DNA of 64,000 bases from Octadecabacter antarcticus 307 (GCF_000155675.2 NC_020911.1:1168501-1232500), one strand, 5' to 3'; positions 1-8,508 are shown, counted from the stretch's first letter. The notes: a model not told the origin generated them from the letters alone. Made by a program: numbers and translations.

Positions 1-1
1 G

Positions 2-703
2 GTGTTCTACGACGCCGCCGTGACGGATCTGTCGTTTGGTGATCGGGACATTGATTATGATGACGTTACACAGTGCGCTGAAGTTATGGAAGAATTCACT
101 GCGAAATACGCCCGCACTGATGAAACCCATGACCAAGCTTTGTTTGACGCCATCCCAGCGGACCGCCAGCGGACCGCGCGCGGCATTGAAGTCGGGCAAA
201 TCTTCTACTTTGGGACCAAATATTCTGACGCCATGGGTGCGACGGTGCAGGGGCCGGACGGCAAACCAACACCCGTTCATATGGGATCGCATGGCATCGG
301 CGTGTCGCGACTGTTGGGCGCAATCATCGAAGCCAGTCACGACGACAAGGGCATCATCTGGCCCGAAGGCGTGACGCCTTTCCACGTTGGCATCGTAAAC
401 CTGAAACAAGGTGACGCCGATGCAGACGCGGCCTGTCAGTCGCTTTACGCGGCCGTTGCGGCTTTGGGGCTCGAGGCGCTTTATGATGACCGCGACGAAC
501 GTGCGGGGTCCAAATTCGGCACGATGGACATGATTGGCCTGCCATGGCGTATTACTGTTGGCCCGCGTGGGTTAAAGAACGGCGTTGTCGAACTTACATC
601 GCGCAAAACGGGTGAAAGCGAAGAAATGCCACCAGAACAGGCGATTGCCAAGATCGGTGAAATTTACCGCGCCCATGGCTTGGGCAGCGGTCCATCAAAA
701 TAA
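2..703 (+). CDS. proS: Prolyl-tRNA synthetase, C-terminal part (5' truncated by window)
   Basis: Charges tRNA-Pro with proline in the cytoplasm. Only the last 233 codons or so are inside the window; the reading frame is open to the left edge, so the first codon here is not the true start. Visible parts are the end of the class II catalytic core ([20 protein letters not shown], then the motif 3 stretch [18 protein letters not shown] with its conserved arginine) and the C-terminal anticodon-binding domain from about residue 125. The end lies 11 bases before the lolC/E start, so the genes are probably co-transcribed. The compact C-terminus fits the short alphaproteobacterial ProS type. Confidence 0.95.
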   Translation: MFYDAAVTDLSFGDRDIDYDDVTQCAEVMEEFTAKYARTDETHDQALFDAIPADRQRTARGIEVGQIFYFGTKYSDAMGATVQGPDGKPTPVHMGSHGIGVSRLLGAIIEASHDDKGIIWPEGVTPFHVGIVNLKQGDADADAACQSLYAAVAALGLEALYDDRDERAGSKFGTMDMIGLPWRITVGPRGLKNGVVELTSRKTGESEEMPPEQAIAKIGEIYRAHGLGSGPSK

Positions 704-714
704 AAGGCAGCGTA

Positions 715-2031
715 ATGGCAGGCAAAACCGCCCCCTTTTCCCGTTTCGAATGGATGATCGCGTGGCGTTATATTCGTGCTAAACGCGCCGAGGGTGGCGT
801 CAGCATCATGACGTGGATTTCGCTGATCGGCGTTACGCTGGCGGTGTTCGCCTTGATTGCTGTTTTGGCTGTGCGAAGCGGCTTTCGCGCGGATTTCGTC
901 GACACCATTGTCGGGGCGAACGCGCACCTGACTGTGCGGCAGAATTTCACGGAAACCGTGACGGTGACGCAGGGCGACCAATCGGTCGATGTCACCCGCC
1001 GCGTGGATACAATTGCCAATGGGGACGCGCTTGCTGCGCAGTTGCGCGAGATCGATGGCGTCACCCGCGCAGCCCCGATCATCCGCGGCGAAGGTCTGGC
1101 AACGGTGGGCGCGCAAAGCAGCTTCGTGCAAGTTTACGGTATCACGCCCGACGATCTACGTGACATTCCGCTGGTGCTGAACCCGCAACGCGCATCTGGA
1201 TCAATTGATGATTTCGGCGATGGCGTTGCGCTGGGCTCGGGCGTGGCGAACAACCTTGGCGTCAGCGTCGGGGACCGGATCAATCTGCTGTCTGCCGAAG
1301 GCGTCAACACCGCAGCAGGTCGCAGCCCGCGTCGCAACACATTTGATGTTGTCTACATCTTTCAAACTGGGCGCTACATCACCGATATCAGCCGCGTTTA
1401 TCTGCCGCTGGAACAGGCACAAACATTCTACAGCCGCGACGGTGTCCACGACGAGATTGAGATTTATGTCGCCGATCCGGATCGCGTCGAAGAGTGGATC
1501 AGCCCGCTGTACCGTGAACTCGGACCCGAGGCGTTTTTGTATAGCTGGAAAGATAACGAAGGCGCCTATTTGCGCGCCCTCACGGTCGAGGACAACGTAA
1601 TGTTCGTCATCATGGCAATCCTCGTGCTAATCGCGTCAATGAACATCATTAGCGGATTGATTATGCTGGTGAAAAATAAGGGACGCGATATTGGAATCTT
1701 ACGCACAATGGGTCTGACAGAAGGGTCGATCTTGCGGATTTTCTTTATCTGCGGTGCGGGCCTTGGGACTGTCGGCACGATATTTGGCGTCGTGCTTGGG
1801 TGTTTATTTGCGGTCTACATCGATCAGATTTTTGCACTGGTGAATTACGTCGCGGGGGGCGGTGTTTGGGACCCATCAATTCGCGGTATCTATACCATTC
1901 CGGCGAAACTGGAACTTGATGATGTGCTCAGGGCTGTCGTGCTGTCCCTGTCGCTGAGCTGGATTGTTACGATTTTCCCCGCCCGTCGCGCCGCGCGGAT
2001 GGACCCAGTTGAGGCGCTGCGCTATGAATGA
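715..2031 (+). CDS. lolC: Lipoprotein-releasing ABC transporter permease LolC/LolE
   Basis: Inner-membrane permease of the Lol system, which extracts outer-membrane lipoproteins from the inner membrane and passes them to LolA. The 438 residues have the family layout: one membrane helix near residues 25-50, a large periplasmic domain, then three C-terminal helices (about 290-315, 340-370, 400-425) and the FtsX-like ending [10 protein letters not shown] single LolC/E-type permease is present, as is common in alphaproteobacteria where one protein forms both halves; the choice between the names lolC and lolE is arbitrary. Its stop overlaps the lolD start (ATGAATGA), indicating translational coupling. 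Confidence 0.93.
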   Translation: MAGKTAPFSRFEWMIAWRYIRAKRAEGGVSIMTWISLIGVTLAVFALIAVLAVRSGFRADFVDTIVGANAHLTVRQNFTETVTVTQGDQSVDVTRRVDTIANGDALAAQLREIDGVTRAAPIIRGEGLATVGAQSSFVQVYGITPDDLRDIPLVLNPQRASGSIDDFGDGVALGSGVANNLGVSVGDRINLLSAEGVNTAAGRSPRRNTFDVVYIFQTGRYITDISRVYLPLEQAQTFYSRDGVHDEIEIYVADPDRVEEWISPLYRELGPEAFLYSWKDNEGAYLRALTVEDNVMFVIMAILVLIASMNIISGLIMLVKNKGRDIGILRTMGLTEGSILRIFFICGAGLGTVGTIFGVVLGCLFAVYIDQIFALVNYVAGGGVWDPSIRGIYTIPAKLELDDVLRAVVLSLSLSWIVTIFPARRAARMDPVEALRYE

Positions 2032-2701
2032 TGTTACGCTGAAAGTTGACGGGCTGAAAAAGGCCTACAACATCGGCAAACCGGGCGAAGTGCAGGTGTT
2101 GCACGGTGTATCCCTACAGATCGGCAAAGGGGAGGTCGTGGCCCTCGTCGCACCGTCTGGTGCGGGTAAATCGACCCTGCTGCATATCGCCGGATTGCTG
2201 GATTCGCCGGACGACGGTACCGTTGCGATTGGCGGTGAGGATATGACCAAACTCGGGGATCGCAAACGCACGGCGGTGCGGCGCAATGATGTTGGATTTA
2301 TCTACCAATTTCACCACCTGCTGCCGGAATTTAGCGCACTTGAAAACATCGTGCTGCCGCAATTGGCCAATGGGATTACGCAAAGTGTGGCCGAAGCGCA
2401 CGCGCTTGATTTACTGACCCGTGTTGGGGTCGACACCCGCGCGGATCACCGCCCTGCGGCATTGTCTGGGGGCGAACAACAGCGGGTCGCGTTTTGTCGT
2501 GCTTTGGCGAACAAGCCAAAACTGCTTTTGGCGGATGAACCGACTGGCAACCTTGATCCTGGCACGTCGGATCAAGTGTTTGTGGCGTTGATGGAACTGG
2601 TGCGATCTTCGGGGCTTTCGGCCCTGATTGCGACGCACAATCTGGAACTGGCGGCGCGCATGGATCGCATCGTAAAGCTTGAGGCAGGATTGATCGCATG
2701 A
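2024..2701 (+). CDS. lolD: Lipoprotein-releasing ABC transporter ATP-binding protein LolD
   Basis: ATPase of the Lol complex in the inner membrane. I chose the ATG at 2024, which overlaps the permease stop and gives the usual N-terminus ([15 protein letters not shown]) at 225 residues; an in-frame upstream start at 1964 would add 20 residues translated from inside the permease gene. Walker A is APSGAGKST, the Q-loop region is [10 protein letters not shown], the signature is LSGGEQQR and Walker B is [12 protein letters not shown], all of the LolD/MacB type. It ends by sharing ATGA with the next gene, so three genes form one coupled operon. Confidence 0.95.
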   Translation: MNDVTLKVDGLKKAYNIGKPGEVQVLHGVSLQIGKGEVVALVAPSGAGKSTLLHIAGLLDSPDDGTVAIGGEDMTKLGDRKRTAVRRNDVGFIYQFHHLLPEFSALENIVLPQLANGITQSVAEAHALDLLTRVGVDTRADHRPAALSGGEQQRVAFCRALANKPKLLLADEPTGNLDPGTSDQVFVALMELVRSSGLSALIATHNLELAARMDRIVKLEAGLIA

Positions 2702-3657
2702 AGATTTTTGTTTCTGAGATTGAAGAAGTCGCAAAGGCTGCGATGGTCGCGCACGGCGCGGGGGATTGGCAAGCGGAGGAGGTGGCAAAGGCTGTCGCGC
2801 GGGCAGAGGCGTTTGGCAACGTCATTTGCGGGCTCTACTACCTTGAAAGTTACTGCACGCAGCTGAAATCTGGTCGCGTGAATGGACAGGTCGACCCGAT
2901 CATTACACGCCCCAAAGCGGGCCAAGTGATTGCGGATGCGCGGTATGGATTTGCGCAACCGGCGTTCAGTCGTGGCTTGCCGCAAGCCTTGCAAGCAGCC
3001 CGCGAAAACGGCACCGTGACGCTAGCTGTGGCGCACGCGCATACCTGCACATCGCTTGGATTTTTTACCGAACAAATCGCAGCCGCCGGGCTGATAGGGA
3101 TCGGGTTCACCAATGCGTCGCCCGTCGTGGCACCACCGGGTGGCAACACGGCGGTGATCGGTACCAATCCGATTTCAATGTCCATTCCAGATGGTGGTAT
3201 GCACTGGGATTTCTCAACGTCAGCGGTGGCCTTGGGTAAGATTACAATGGCCAAAGCTGCGGGCGAAAAGATCCCACTTGGCTGGGCCGTGGACGCGGAT
3301 GGTAAACCGACAACTGATCCGGATGCTGCACTTAACGGCGCGTTGATCAGTGCTGGTGGGTACAAAGGCTGGGGCTTTGGGTTGATGGCAGAAGTACTGG
3401 CGGCGGGTATGACGGGCTCGGTGAATTCGTTGGATGTCAGTGGCTTGAAGCTACCCACCGGCAAACCGCATGATCTTGGGCAGTTCTATATTTTGATTGA
3501 ACCGGGTGCGGATTTTGGCGCACGGCTGTCGCGGGTCGCACAGGCGGTCGCGCAGCAGGACGGGGCACGAATTCCTGGCCAAAATCGCCAACCGATGACA
3601 CAGATAGATGTGCCCGATGCGCTCTGGTCAGCATCACTCGCCCTCGCGACGGGCTGA
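2698..3657 (+). CDS. Ldh_2-family NAD(P)-dependent oxidoreductase
   Basis: Member of the malate/L-lactate/ureidoglycolate dehydrogenase family (Ldh_2; YlbC/YiaK type), distinct from classical Rossmann-fold malate dehydrogenases. The family segments are visible: [15 protein letters not shown] near residue 45, [14 protein letters not shown], an [15 protein letters not shown] stretch where the catalytic histidine is expected, and [13 protein letters not shown] followed by IGTNPIS. At 319 residues it is slightly shorter than many relatives of 330-350. The substrate cannot be told from sequence; relatives act on 2-oxo acids, ureidoglycolate or cyclic imino acids. It is coupled to lolD by an ATGA overlap, although no functional link to lipoprotein release is known. 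Confidence 0.85.
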   Translation: MKIFVSEIEEVAKAAMVAHGAGDWQAEEVAKAVARAEAFGNVICGLYYLESYCTQLKSGRVNGQVDPIITRPKAGQVIADARYGFAQPAFSRGLPQALQAARENGTVTLAVAHAHTCTSLGFFTEQIAAAGLIGIGFTNASPVVAPPGGNTAVIGTNPISMSIPDGGMHWDFSTSAVALGKITMAKAAGEKIPLGWAVDADGKPTTDPDAALNGALISAGGYKGWGFGLMAEVLAAGMTGSVNSLDVSGLKLPTGKPHDLGQFYILIEPGADFGARLSRVAQAVAQQDGARIPGQNRQPMTQIDVPDALWSASLALATG

Positions 3658-3743
3658 CAAACGCGTGAGCGTTACAACCTTTCATTGAGGTCGCCGGTTT
3701 CTTAGGGACAACGTGCGACCAACGAAATGAAAAGGTGTTTACT

Positions 3744-4385
3744 ATGCGTATTCTGTCCCTCGCATTGCTGATTGTTCTCGCGGCGGCGTCTGTCACGGCT
3801 GGCCCTGTCTCATTTGGCGATAGCTGGAGGGAACAGCGGCTGCAATTATTCAATTCCAACGATTATTCCTTTAATGGCGGCTCGCTCGATATTGTGTCGG
3901 ACGGTGCTGTGTCGCTCGCGTGGACCCGTACGGGCAGCGGCGACTGGGGCGCGCGTGCTGCATCGTGGAACTGGACGGTTGATCAATCCGTGCCGGCAAC
4001 CGATCTGCGGCTTAAGGGTGGCGATGATCGCAATATTTCGATCTATTTCGTGTTTTTACCAGAGGCTGACGCCGTGAATATGGACGGCGCGAACATCCGC
4101 CAGCTGAACGGCAATCCCAACGTGCGCATCCTGCAATACGTTTGGGGCGGCAACCATTCGCGCGGCGACGTGCAACAATCGCCCTATGCACCTGGTCAGG
4201 GTGCGAACGTGATGCTGCGTCAGGCCGGAACTGGCAGCAATTCCGAAAGCGTCGATCTTGCGCGCGATTTCGCGACAGCCTTTGGCAGCACGCCAGGTGC
4301 ATTGGTCGGTATTGCGGTATCTGCTGACAGTGACGACACAGATTCATTGATCCGCGCGTCGGTTTCCAATCTGGCCATACGCTAA
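3744..4385 (+). CDS. Secreted protein resembling DUF3047
   Basis: Exported protein of about 213 residues. The ATG at 3744 is preferred over the in-frame GTG at 3735 because AAGG sits eight bases upstream of it and the protein then begins with a clean signal peptide (MRILSLALLIVLAAASVTA, cleavage after about residue 19-20). The mature part is beta-rich, with DWGARAASWNWTVD, a run ending SIYFVFLP and an ILQYVWGG motif that resembles DUF3047 proteins from memory; this match is not verified. No catalytic residues can be assigned. It is convergent with the HExxH lipoprotein gene and stands alone as a transcription unit. Confidence 0.7.
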   Translation: MRILSLALLIVLAAASVTAGPVSFGDSWREQRLQLFNSNDYSFNGGSLDIVSDGAVSLAWTRTGSGDWGARAASWNWTVDQSVPATDLRLKGGDDRNISIYFVFLPEADAVNMDGANIRQLNGNPNVRILQYVWGGNHSRGDVQQSPYAPGQGANVMLRQAGTGSNSESVDLARDFATAFGSTPGALVGIAVSADSDDTDSLIRASVSNLAIR

Positions 4386-4433
4386 TCGCTGGACATGAAC
4401 GGCGGATTAACGCGCCTTTCGCAAATTCCATCG

Positions 4434-5111
4434 CTAGTCACAAACACCAAATAAATTAGCTTCTTCATAGACGCCAAGGACCTCAATGGGTCTTGGCGTT
4501 TGTGTTGGGTGCTGCACAGGCATCACTGCGGAAAGTGCTTGATATAGGCGTTCCGTTCGCTGTGCCGCTGGGGCCAAAGTGCGACAGCAAATGAATTCTT
4601 CAACCAATGAGGCCTGCTGTTCATATCCCATCGCAAGGAAGTCGATTTCATCAGTGGGATCAAACAGATACGGATCAACCCCAGGTTTGTGTTCGGCCAA
4701 TCCATGAAAGGGTGAATAGCCTGTGACGGCACGGTTTTGCCATTGCCAAACATGCGTCACCTCATGGGCGAAATACATCGCACCAACTAGATTTATCGTT
4801 TCAGGATACCCCATCAGGTAGTCCGGCAAGGTCCAATCAGGGCTGGTCAACACGTGGGTCCATGCCACGACTCCTGCGGTTCGGGTTTGGATGGTTGGAC
4901 CTGATGGCGGCGGGGCGATCTTTTCGCGACAAGTAATCTGCGGCCGTGTAGGATAAATGCGCGTTGTCACACCAATTATGCCGACCTCTAACAGTCTGAC
5001 GTCACTGGTGTTTAGCGTGTCACCCATGATTTGACCAAGCAAAAGATTTTCCGTGTCGGTCGTCCCGCGTGCGCAGGCAGACAGTATCAAGAAGGCAAGG
5101 AGAAGCCGCAT
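4434..5111 (-). CDS. Putative lipoprotein with HExxH metallopeptidase-like motif
   Basis: Predicted lipoprotein of 225 residues; I do not recognise a named family. The internal ATG at 5111 is taken as start because it begins directly with a lipoprotein signal (MRLLLAFLILSAC, lipobox LSAC); the longer form from 5147 puts 12 polar residues ahead of it. The key feature is AHEVTHVWQW near residue 115, an HExxH zinc-site pattern of gluzincin-like type, with a downstream MGYEQQASLVEEF stretch that could carry the third ligand. Peptidase activity is inferred from the motif only. The gene is a single unit convergent with the gene to its left in the window. Confidence 0.7.
   Translation of the reverse strand: MRLLLAFLILSACARGTTDTENLLLGQIMGDTLNTSDVRLLEVGIIGVTTRIYPTRPQITCREKIAPPPSGPTIQTRTAGVVAWTHVLTSPDWTLPDYLMGYPETINLVGAMYFAHEVTHVWQWQNRAVTGYSPFHGLAEHKPGVDPYLFDPTDEIDFLAMGYEQQASLVEEFICCRTLAPAAQRTERLYQALSAVMPVQHPTQTPRPIEVLGVYEEANLFGVCD
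4471..4507 (+). terminator. Candidate intrinsic terminator for the secreted-protein gene
   Basis: ACGCCAAG (4471-4478) pairs with CTTGGCGT (4492-4499), extended inward by ACC/GGT around one bulged G, followed on the plus strand by TTTGTGTT. The hairpin lies 85 bases past the stop of the secreted DUF3047-like gene and inside the 3' end of the convergent HExxH gene. The T-tract is imperfect, so this remains tentative. Confidence 0.4.
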
Positions 5112-5259
5112 AAATGAAATGCTATGCGCGCGCGGCTGGCGTGCCAAGAGCCCGAGTATAGAATGCGTATAAAAAGGGTGTGGTTCCCGTATGGCTGATC
5201 TGGATCAAAACGCTGCGCTGCGGTGTTGTTAGATTGGGGCAAAATAGAAGGATGCCATC

Positions 5260-5655
5260 ATGAAAACCCTATGGATTATGCCACTGCTTTTGGCAGGATG
5301 TGTTGAACAAGAATTGGACGTGGGCCCTGAGGCGGGGACGGCATTGTTCCAAGCCAATTGCGCGTCATGCCATTGGGCGGACGCCAGCAGCATGGGGGAT
5401 TTCGGGCAGAAGTTGTTCACAATGCCACCCGATTTGACGGTGTTGGCGGCAGACAATGGTGGCGTATTCCCGCGCGACTACGTGCTGGGGGTGATCGACG
5501 GATTCGAGCGAGGACCACACTTTAGCGCCGCGATGCCGGAATTCGGCGCGGGCGACATGGAGCCGACGGTTATTGTCGAAGAAAACGGGTTGGGCACACC
5601 AATTCCAGCGCGCCTGTTGGCGCTTGCGACGTGGTTGAAGACTGTTCAGGAATAG
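5260..5655 (+). CDS. Small lipid-anchored c-type cytochrome
   Basis: Predicted periplasmic electron carrier of 131 residues. It begins with a lipoprotein signal (lipobox LLAGC, acylated cysteine about residue 14) and has one haem c site, CASCH, at residues 34-38. The distal methionine is probably in FTMPPDLT or AAMPEFG. The layout matches single-haem class I cytochromes of the cytochrome c6/cbb3-type fold. There is no oxidase or dehydrogenase gene next to it, so its partner is unknown. Confidence 0.85.
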   Translation: MKTLWIMPLLLAGCVEQELDVGPEAGTALFQANCASCHWADASSMGDFGQKLFTMPPDLTVLAADNGGVFPRDYVLGVIDGFERGPHFSAAMPEFGAGDMEPTVIVEENGLGTPIPARLLALATWLKTVQE

Positions 5656-5669
5656 GGTGACGCGCTCGC

Positions 5670-5801
5670 CTATTTCGCCTTCTTACCCGCGATGACGATG
5701 CCGTCTTTGTTGGTGTTGCTGTTGGCCGTTGCGGCGACTTTGACCTTCTCTTTTTTCGGCTTTTTGGTTTCGCGCTTGTTCGCGCCGGTCCCTTTGGACA
5801 T
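5670..5801 (-). CDS. Small lysine-rich protein (43 aa)
   Basis: A 43-codon gene reading MSKGTGANKRETKKPKKEKV at its start and ending in GIVIAGKKAK. It has a textbook ribosome binding site, AAGGAG, seven bases before the ATG (plus-strand 5809-5814). About a third of the residues are lysine or arginine, suggesting RNA or DNA binding or a disordered role. I recall similar short proteins of the form MxKxxxxKKEtKKPKKEK as conserved hypotheticals in Proteobacteria, but cannot verify. The longer frame running to 5999 has no such binding site and is unlikely to be the true start. Confidence 0.7.
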   Translation of the reverse strand: MSKGTGANKRETKKPKKEKVKVAATANSNTNKDGIVIAGKKAK

Positions 5802-6221
5802 GGGGTGGCTCCTTATGGCTGCTCCCGATGGCGTTATGCCGGACGGGTCGATTTTCGTGATCGATGCGCAACGGAGGGCAGGGTTGCCTGACGGGGTGTT
5901 CGCGTCAGGGCGATGCGGCCTATGGGCAGCGGGCTTGCGCATCTCGGGGCGCGAGGGAGCCTGCATGGGAAGGGTGGGCTTTGGAGGGGTGTTTGGCAAG
6001 GGGTATGATTGGGAGCGTCGGGGCGCTAGAAGCTAGATTTATATCAATAAGCAACCTAGGCTCAGGACTCATAACCAAAATATATCGGTGGCGGCGAGCA
6101 TGATGGCGGAGAGGAAGACCGTTGGGCCTCTGTCGTAGCGTGTTGCGACGCGTCTCCAGTCTTTAATCCTGCCGAACATGCGCTCGATACGGTTGCGTCG
6201 TTTGTCGCGTCTCTTATCCAT

Positions 6222-6260
6222 TGCCCGGCAGTGCATTGCAAAGCAATGTCACGAAAGGGG
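6222..6260 (-). repeat. 39-bp palindromic mini-element inside IS5 remnant (type A, copy 2)
   Basis: On the minus strand the sequence starts CCCCTTTCGTGA, then a hairpin CATTGC-TTT-GCAATG, and ends ACTGCCGGGCA. It sits exactly between the codons for RKTTIKY and DKRRDKRRNRIERM of the transposase, which are contiguous in intact IS5 relatives, so it is an insertion. Confidence 0.7.
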
Positions 6261-6364
6261 TATTTGATGGTTGTCTTGCGTGATTTGCGTCTAGGGATAG
6301 AGGGGCGAGTTCCCTTGTCTATAAGGCCTTCTCGGAACCATTCAGCGTCATATCCTCGATCCGC

Positions 6365-6400
6365 TGCCCGGCAGTCGAAACACAGTTTCGATGAGAGGGG
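6365..6400 (-). repeat. 36-bp palindromic mini-element inside IS5 remnant (type A, copy 1)
   Basis: On the minus strand it starts CCCCTCTCA, has a perfect 7-bp hairpin TCGAAAC-TGT-GTTTCGA, and ends CTGCCGGGCA. It shares both termini with the copy at 6222-6260 while the stem sequences are unrelated. It occupies the junction where the central part of the transposase is missing. Confidence 0.7.
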
Positions 6401-6543
6401 ATCGAAATTGTCTTATTGTCTGGGGCCTGCTCGGCCAGTCCCATCATGATCCGGGCGAACACATCCATGTCACTCCAGCGCTTCCAACGATTATACAAAG
6501 TCTTCGGCCGCCCATATTCCGCAGGCGCGTCACACCACCGTAG

Positions 6544-6624
6544 ACGGGGCTCCGCCCGCTCATGCCTTGAAACGTCCACTGGACGTTTCATCGGGCCCGC
6601 GGCCCGAACCGTCATTCGCCCCGT
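6544..6624 (-). repeat. 81-bp palindromic mini-element inside IS5 remnant (type B)
   Basis: Bounded by the inverted repeat ACGGGGC (6544-6550) and GCCCCGT (6618-6624). Inside are two perfect hairpins in a row: AAACGTCCACTGGACGTTT (6570-6588) and TCGGGCC-CGC-GGCCCGA (6591-6607). It splits the transposase between NRNG and LRWCDAP, residues that are adjacent in intact IS5 transposases. Confidence 0.7.
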
Positions 6625-6751
6625 TGCGGTTAGTGAAAATAATCCCGCTCAGAACGCGTCTCTTAATGCCCACCGTCGAATAACGCTTAAAAATCCCATG
6701 TCTATCACTCCAATATCCCCCGACACATCCTGTCAGGAGCAAGGTTGCACA

Positions 6752-6812
6752 TGGGTCATTTCTCAGTGACAATTCTGACCTCTACTGGGTCAGTTGTGAG
6801 TGACATTCAACA
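6752..6812. mobile_element. IS21-like terminal repeat remnant
   Basis: Two related direct repeats, GGGTCATTTCTCAGTGACA (6753-6771) and GGGTCAGTTGTGAGTGACA (6787-6805), are arranged like the multiple terminal repeats of IS21-family elements. No istA or istB coding sequence is present, so this is only a leftover end next to the IS5 remnant. The family call rests on remembered resemblance. Confidence 0.45.
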
Positions 6813-7004
6813 TACCGGGTTGTACGATTGTTCGAAGCGGTGTTAGCGAATCATAGTCCGAAAAAGGTTGATTTGTACAACATCTGTACAATAAATCGGT
6901 GTTGTGCGGCGGTTAGCAGTGTTCAGCGATGAGAATCGGCTGAAAAAAGAGTCAAAGAAAATCAGTTACTTAATTCAGTAATGATTCTCTATGAGAGTAC
7001 GAAT
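6813..7004. other. Gene-free spacer between IS remnants and tRNA-Gly
   Basis: About 190 bases rich in A and T compared with the surroundings. I see no reading frame worth calling and no clear terminator or promoter. It probably belongs to the same mobile-DNA scar. Confidence 0.4.
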
Positions 7005-7079
7005 TGGAGCGGGCGAAGAGATTCGAACTCTCGACCCTAACCTTGGCAAGGTTATGCTCTACCCCTGAGCTACGCCCGC
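7005..7079 (-). tRNA. tRNA-Gly (GCC anticodon)
   Basis: Read on the minus strand the gene begins GCGGGCGTAGCTCAGGGGTA and folds into a full cloverleaf: acceptor stem GCGGGCG/CGCCCGC, D-arm AGCTCAGGGGTAGAGC, anticodon arm with loop TTGCCAA (anticodon GCC), T-arm GAGAGTTCGAATCTC. Discriminator U and an encoded 3' CCA are present (7005-7008). It decodes GGC and GGU glycine codons. It lies at the edge of the IS-remnant region, where tRNA genes often mark insertion points, but no attachment-site duplication is visible. Confidence 0.97.
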
Positions 7080-7163
7080 ATCCTATTCGTTCGCCGGATG
7101 TATAAAGTCTGGCCCAACCCCGCAAGAGCAAATGTCGCCATGTGCAGTTTTTTTTCAACGGTC

Positions 7164-7463
7164 CTAGACCGATGCAAACGCGAATGAAACCAAACAGAAA
7201 ATCGACACGAGGAACGACGCCAGCGTCAGCATCATTCCCCCGACGCGCAAGTTCATCTTGGGCGGAGACGCGGAAAAGCCGTAACCGTGCGCCGCGCGGC
7301 CCAACACCAAGAGCATCCCGACCACATGCAACGCGTTGGGTGCTGGGGTCTGGAATTCGACCAGCACCATCAGCAAAAGACCAAATGGCGCATATTGCGC
7401 ACAATTGGCCTGCGCACGCATGCGTTTCATCAGGCTTAGTGCGAATGATGTAGGGCCCAACAA
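7164..7463 (-). pseudogene. MAPEG-family membrane protein, N-terminally truncated
   Basis: The frame encodes the back half of a MAPEG (eicosanoid/glutathione-metabolism-like) membrane protein: MRAQANCAQYAPFGLLLM followed by LHVVGMLLVLGRAAHGYGF and a last membrane helix. Family members are about 130 residues with an extra N-terminal helix before the RAQANxAEY motif. Here only 99 codons remain from a TTG codon at 7463, and an in-frame stop at 7524-7526 precludes a normal first helix. It may be a relic or a short active form; decay is more likely given the neighbouring IS scars. Confidence 0.6.
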
Positions 7464-7683
7464 GGACGATGCGCTGCTCGCTAGGAAAAGTGTCTGTTTT
7501 CCATTGGGTTGCGGCGTCGAAATTTACTTATGCGCATGAGTTGTGAACGCGCTGGGCACGATAAAGCGCATCAAATAGGGCGTTGGTTGCGTGCTGCTAG
7601 GCGACAATTTGATTCTTCACGTCAGCGACGATGTTTCGTCGATGCACGCCACTCGTTTGGGGCAATGATGGCCGACACGCGCG

Positions 7684-8508
7684 CTAAATCGCTTGGGGGT
7701 CGTCTTCCGGCAGAGCATCTAAGTCGGAACGTGGCGTGAGACCCAGCGCGATGTCTTCGCTGTGGGCAATCACGCCGCCCTTTGTCAGCAACAAAAGCCC
7801 GTAGGCCGCTGGTTCGTCGATTGAAAGCGTGCTGTCGGGACGAAGCAGATCAAGCGGCGCTTGATGGCAAGTGCTTTTGAACATGGTAAACGCCACGCCA
7901 CGCGCTTGACCTGAAATGGTCCGGTGGACGTGGCCACAAAAAAGATGCGCAGGTGCTGCGCGCAACCGATCAAGCAGTTCATCACCGTTCACCAGCGCAA
8001 TTGCATCCATCCCCGGCAAGCCAACGGGATGGGGTGGGTGATGCGCAAACACCAGCGCCATGCGCCCACCAGCACCTGCAAGCGCTGCATCGAGCCATGC
8101 CAGGCGACCCGCGCACAACCGACCGGAATGGGCGGGATTTGCGGCGGCGTCATGGGTGTCCAGCGTGATGATGCGGTGGTGCGCTAAATCAATAATGCGC
8201 TGCACGTGGCCTTGCGGTGTCACTGTGGCTTCGGGAAACGCAGCGCAAAACCGCGTGCGTTGGTCGTGATTGCCCAGCATATAGGTAACGGGGATGGGGC
8301 AGTCATGCAGCAGATCGCGCAGCTTGTCATATTCTTCCGCACGGCCGGAATGGGTCAAGTCCCCCATTAGAATCAAGGCCCTAGCGTCTGGATGATCGCC
8401 CAGTGCCGCGTCTAACGCCTGTTGCAGCCGCGCGGTGGGATCAAGCCCGATGATGGTCTTGCCCGCCCCGCGCAGGTGCAAGTCGGTGAGAACGAGAATC
8501 TTATCCAT
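7684..8508 (-). CDS. Metallophosphoesterase of CpdA/Icc type
   Basis: Calcineurin-like phosphoesterase of 274 residues, related to class III cyclic-nucleotide phosphodiesterases. The metal-binding blocks are present in order: DLHLRG (about residue 8), GDLTHSG, GNHDQR, HHPPHPVG and GHVHRT. The ATG at 8508 is chosen because it starts directly before KILVLTDLHL and overlaps the end of the upstream VOC gene by 8 bases; a longer frame to 8634 lies inside that gene. Cyclic AMP is the likely but unproven substrate. It is the last gene of a three-gene coupled operon. Confidence 0.85.
   Translation of the reverse strand: MDKILVLTDLHLRGAGKTIIGLDPTARLQQALDAALGDHPDARALILMGDLTHSGRAEEYDKLRDLLHDCPIPVTYMLGNHDQRTRFCAAFPEATVTPQGHVQRIIDLAHHRIITLDTHDAAANPAHSGRLCAGRLAWLDAALAGAGGRMALVFAHHPPHPVGLPGMDAIALVNGDELLDRLRAAPAHLFCGHVHRTISGQARGVAFTMFKSTCHQAPLDLLRPDSTLSIDEPAAYGLLLLTKGGVIAHSEDIALGLTPRSDLDALPEDDPQAI

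Larger units (their letters stand above)
6069..6700 (-). pseudogene. IS5-family transposase remnant, deleted and interrupted
   Basis: Dead DDE transposase on the minus strand. In order, the frames hold RVLSGIIFTNRNG, then RWCDAPAEYGRPKTLYNRWK and RWSDMDVFARIMMGLAEQ (IS5 N-terminal domain), then DRGYDAEWFRE, RPSIPRRKSRKTTIKY, and finally RRNRIERMFGRIKDWRRVAT with FLSAIMLAATDIFWL at the C-terminus, ending at 6069. The middle of the gene, including the first catalytic aspartate region, is missing. Three palindromic insertions interrupt what is left at 6544-6624, 6365-6400 and 6222-6260, each listed separately. No intact reading frame remains. Confidence 0.85.
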
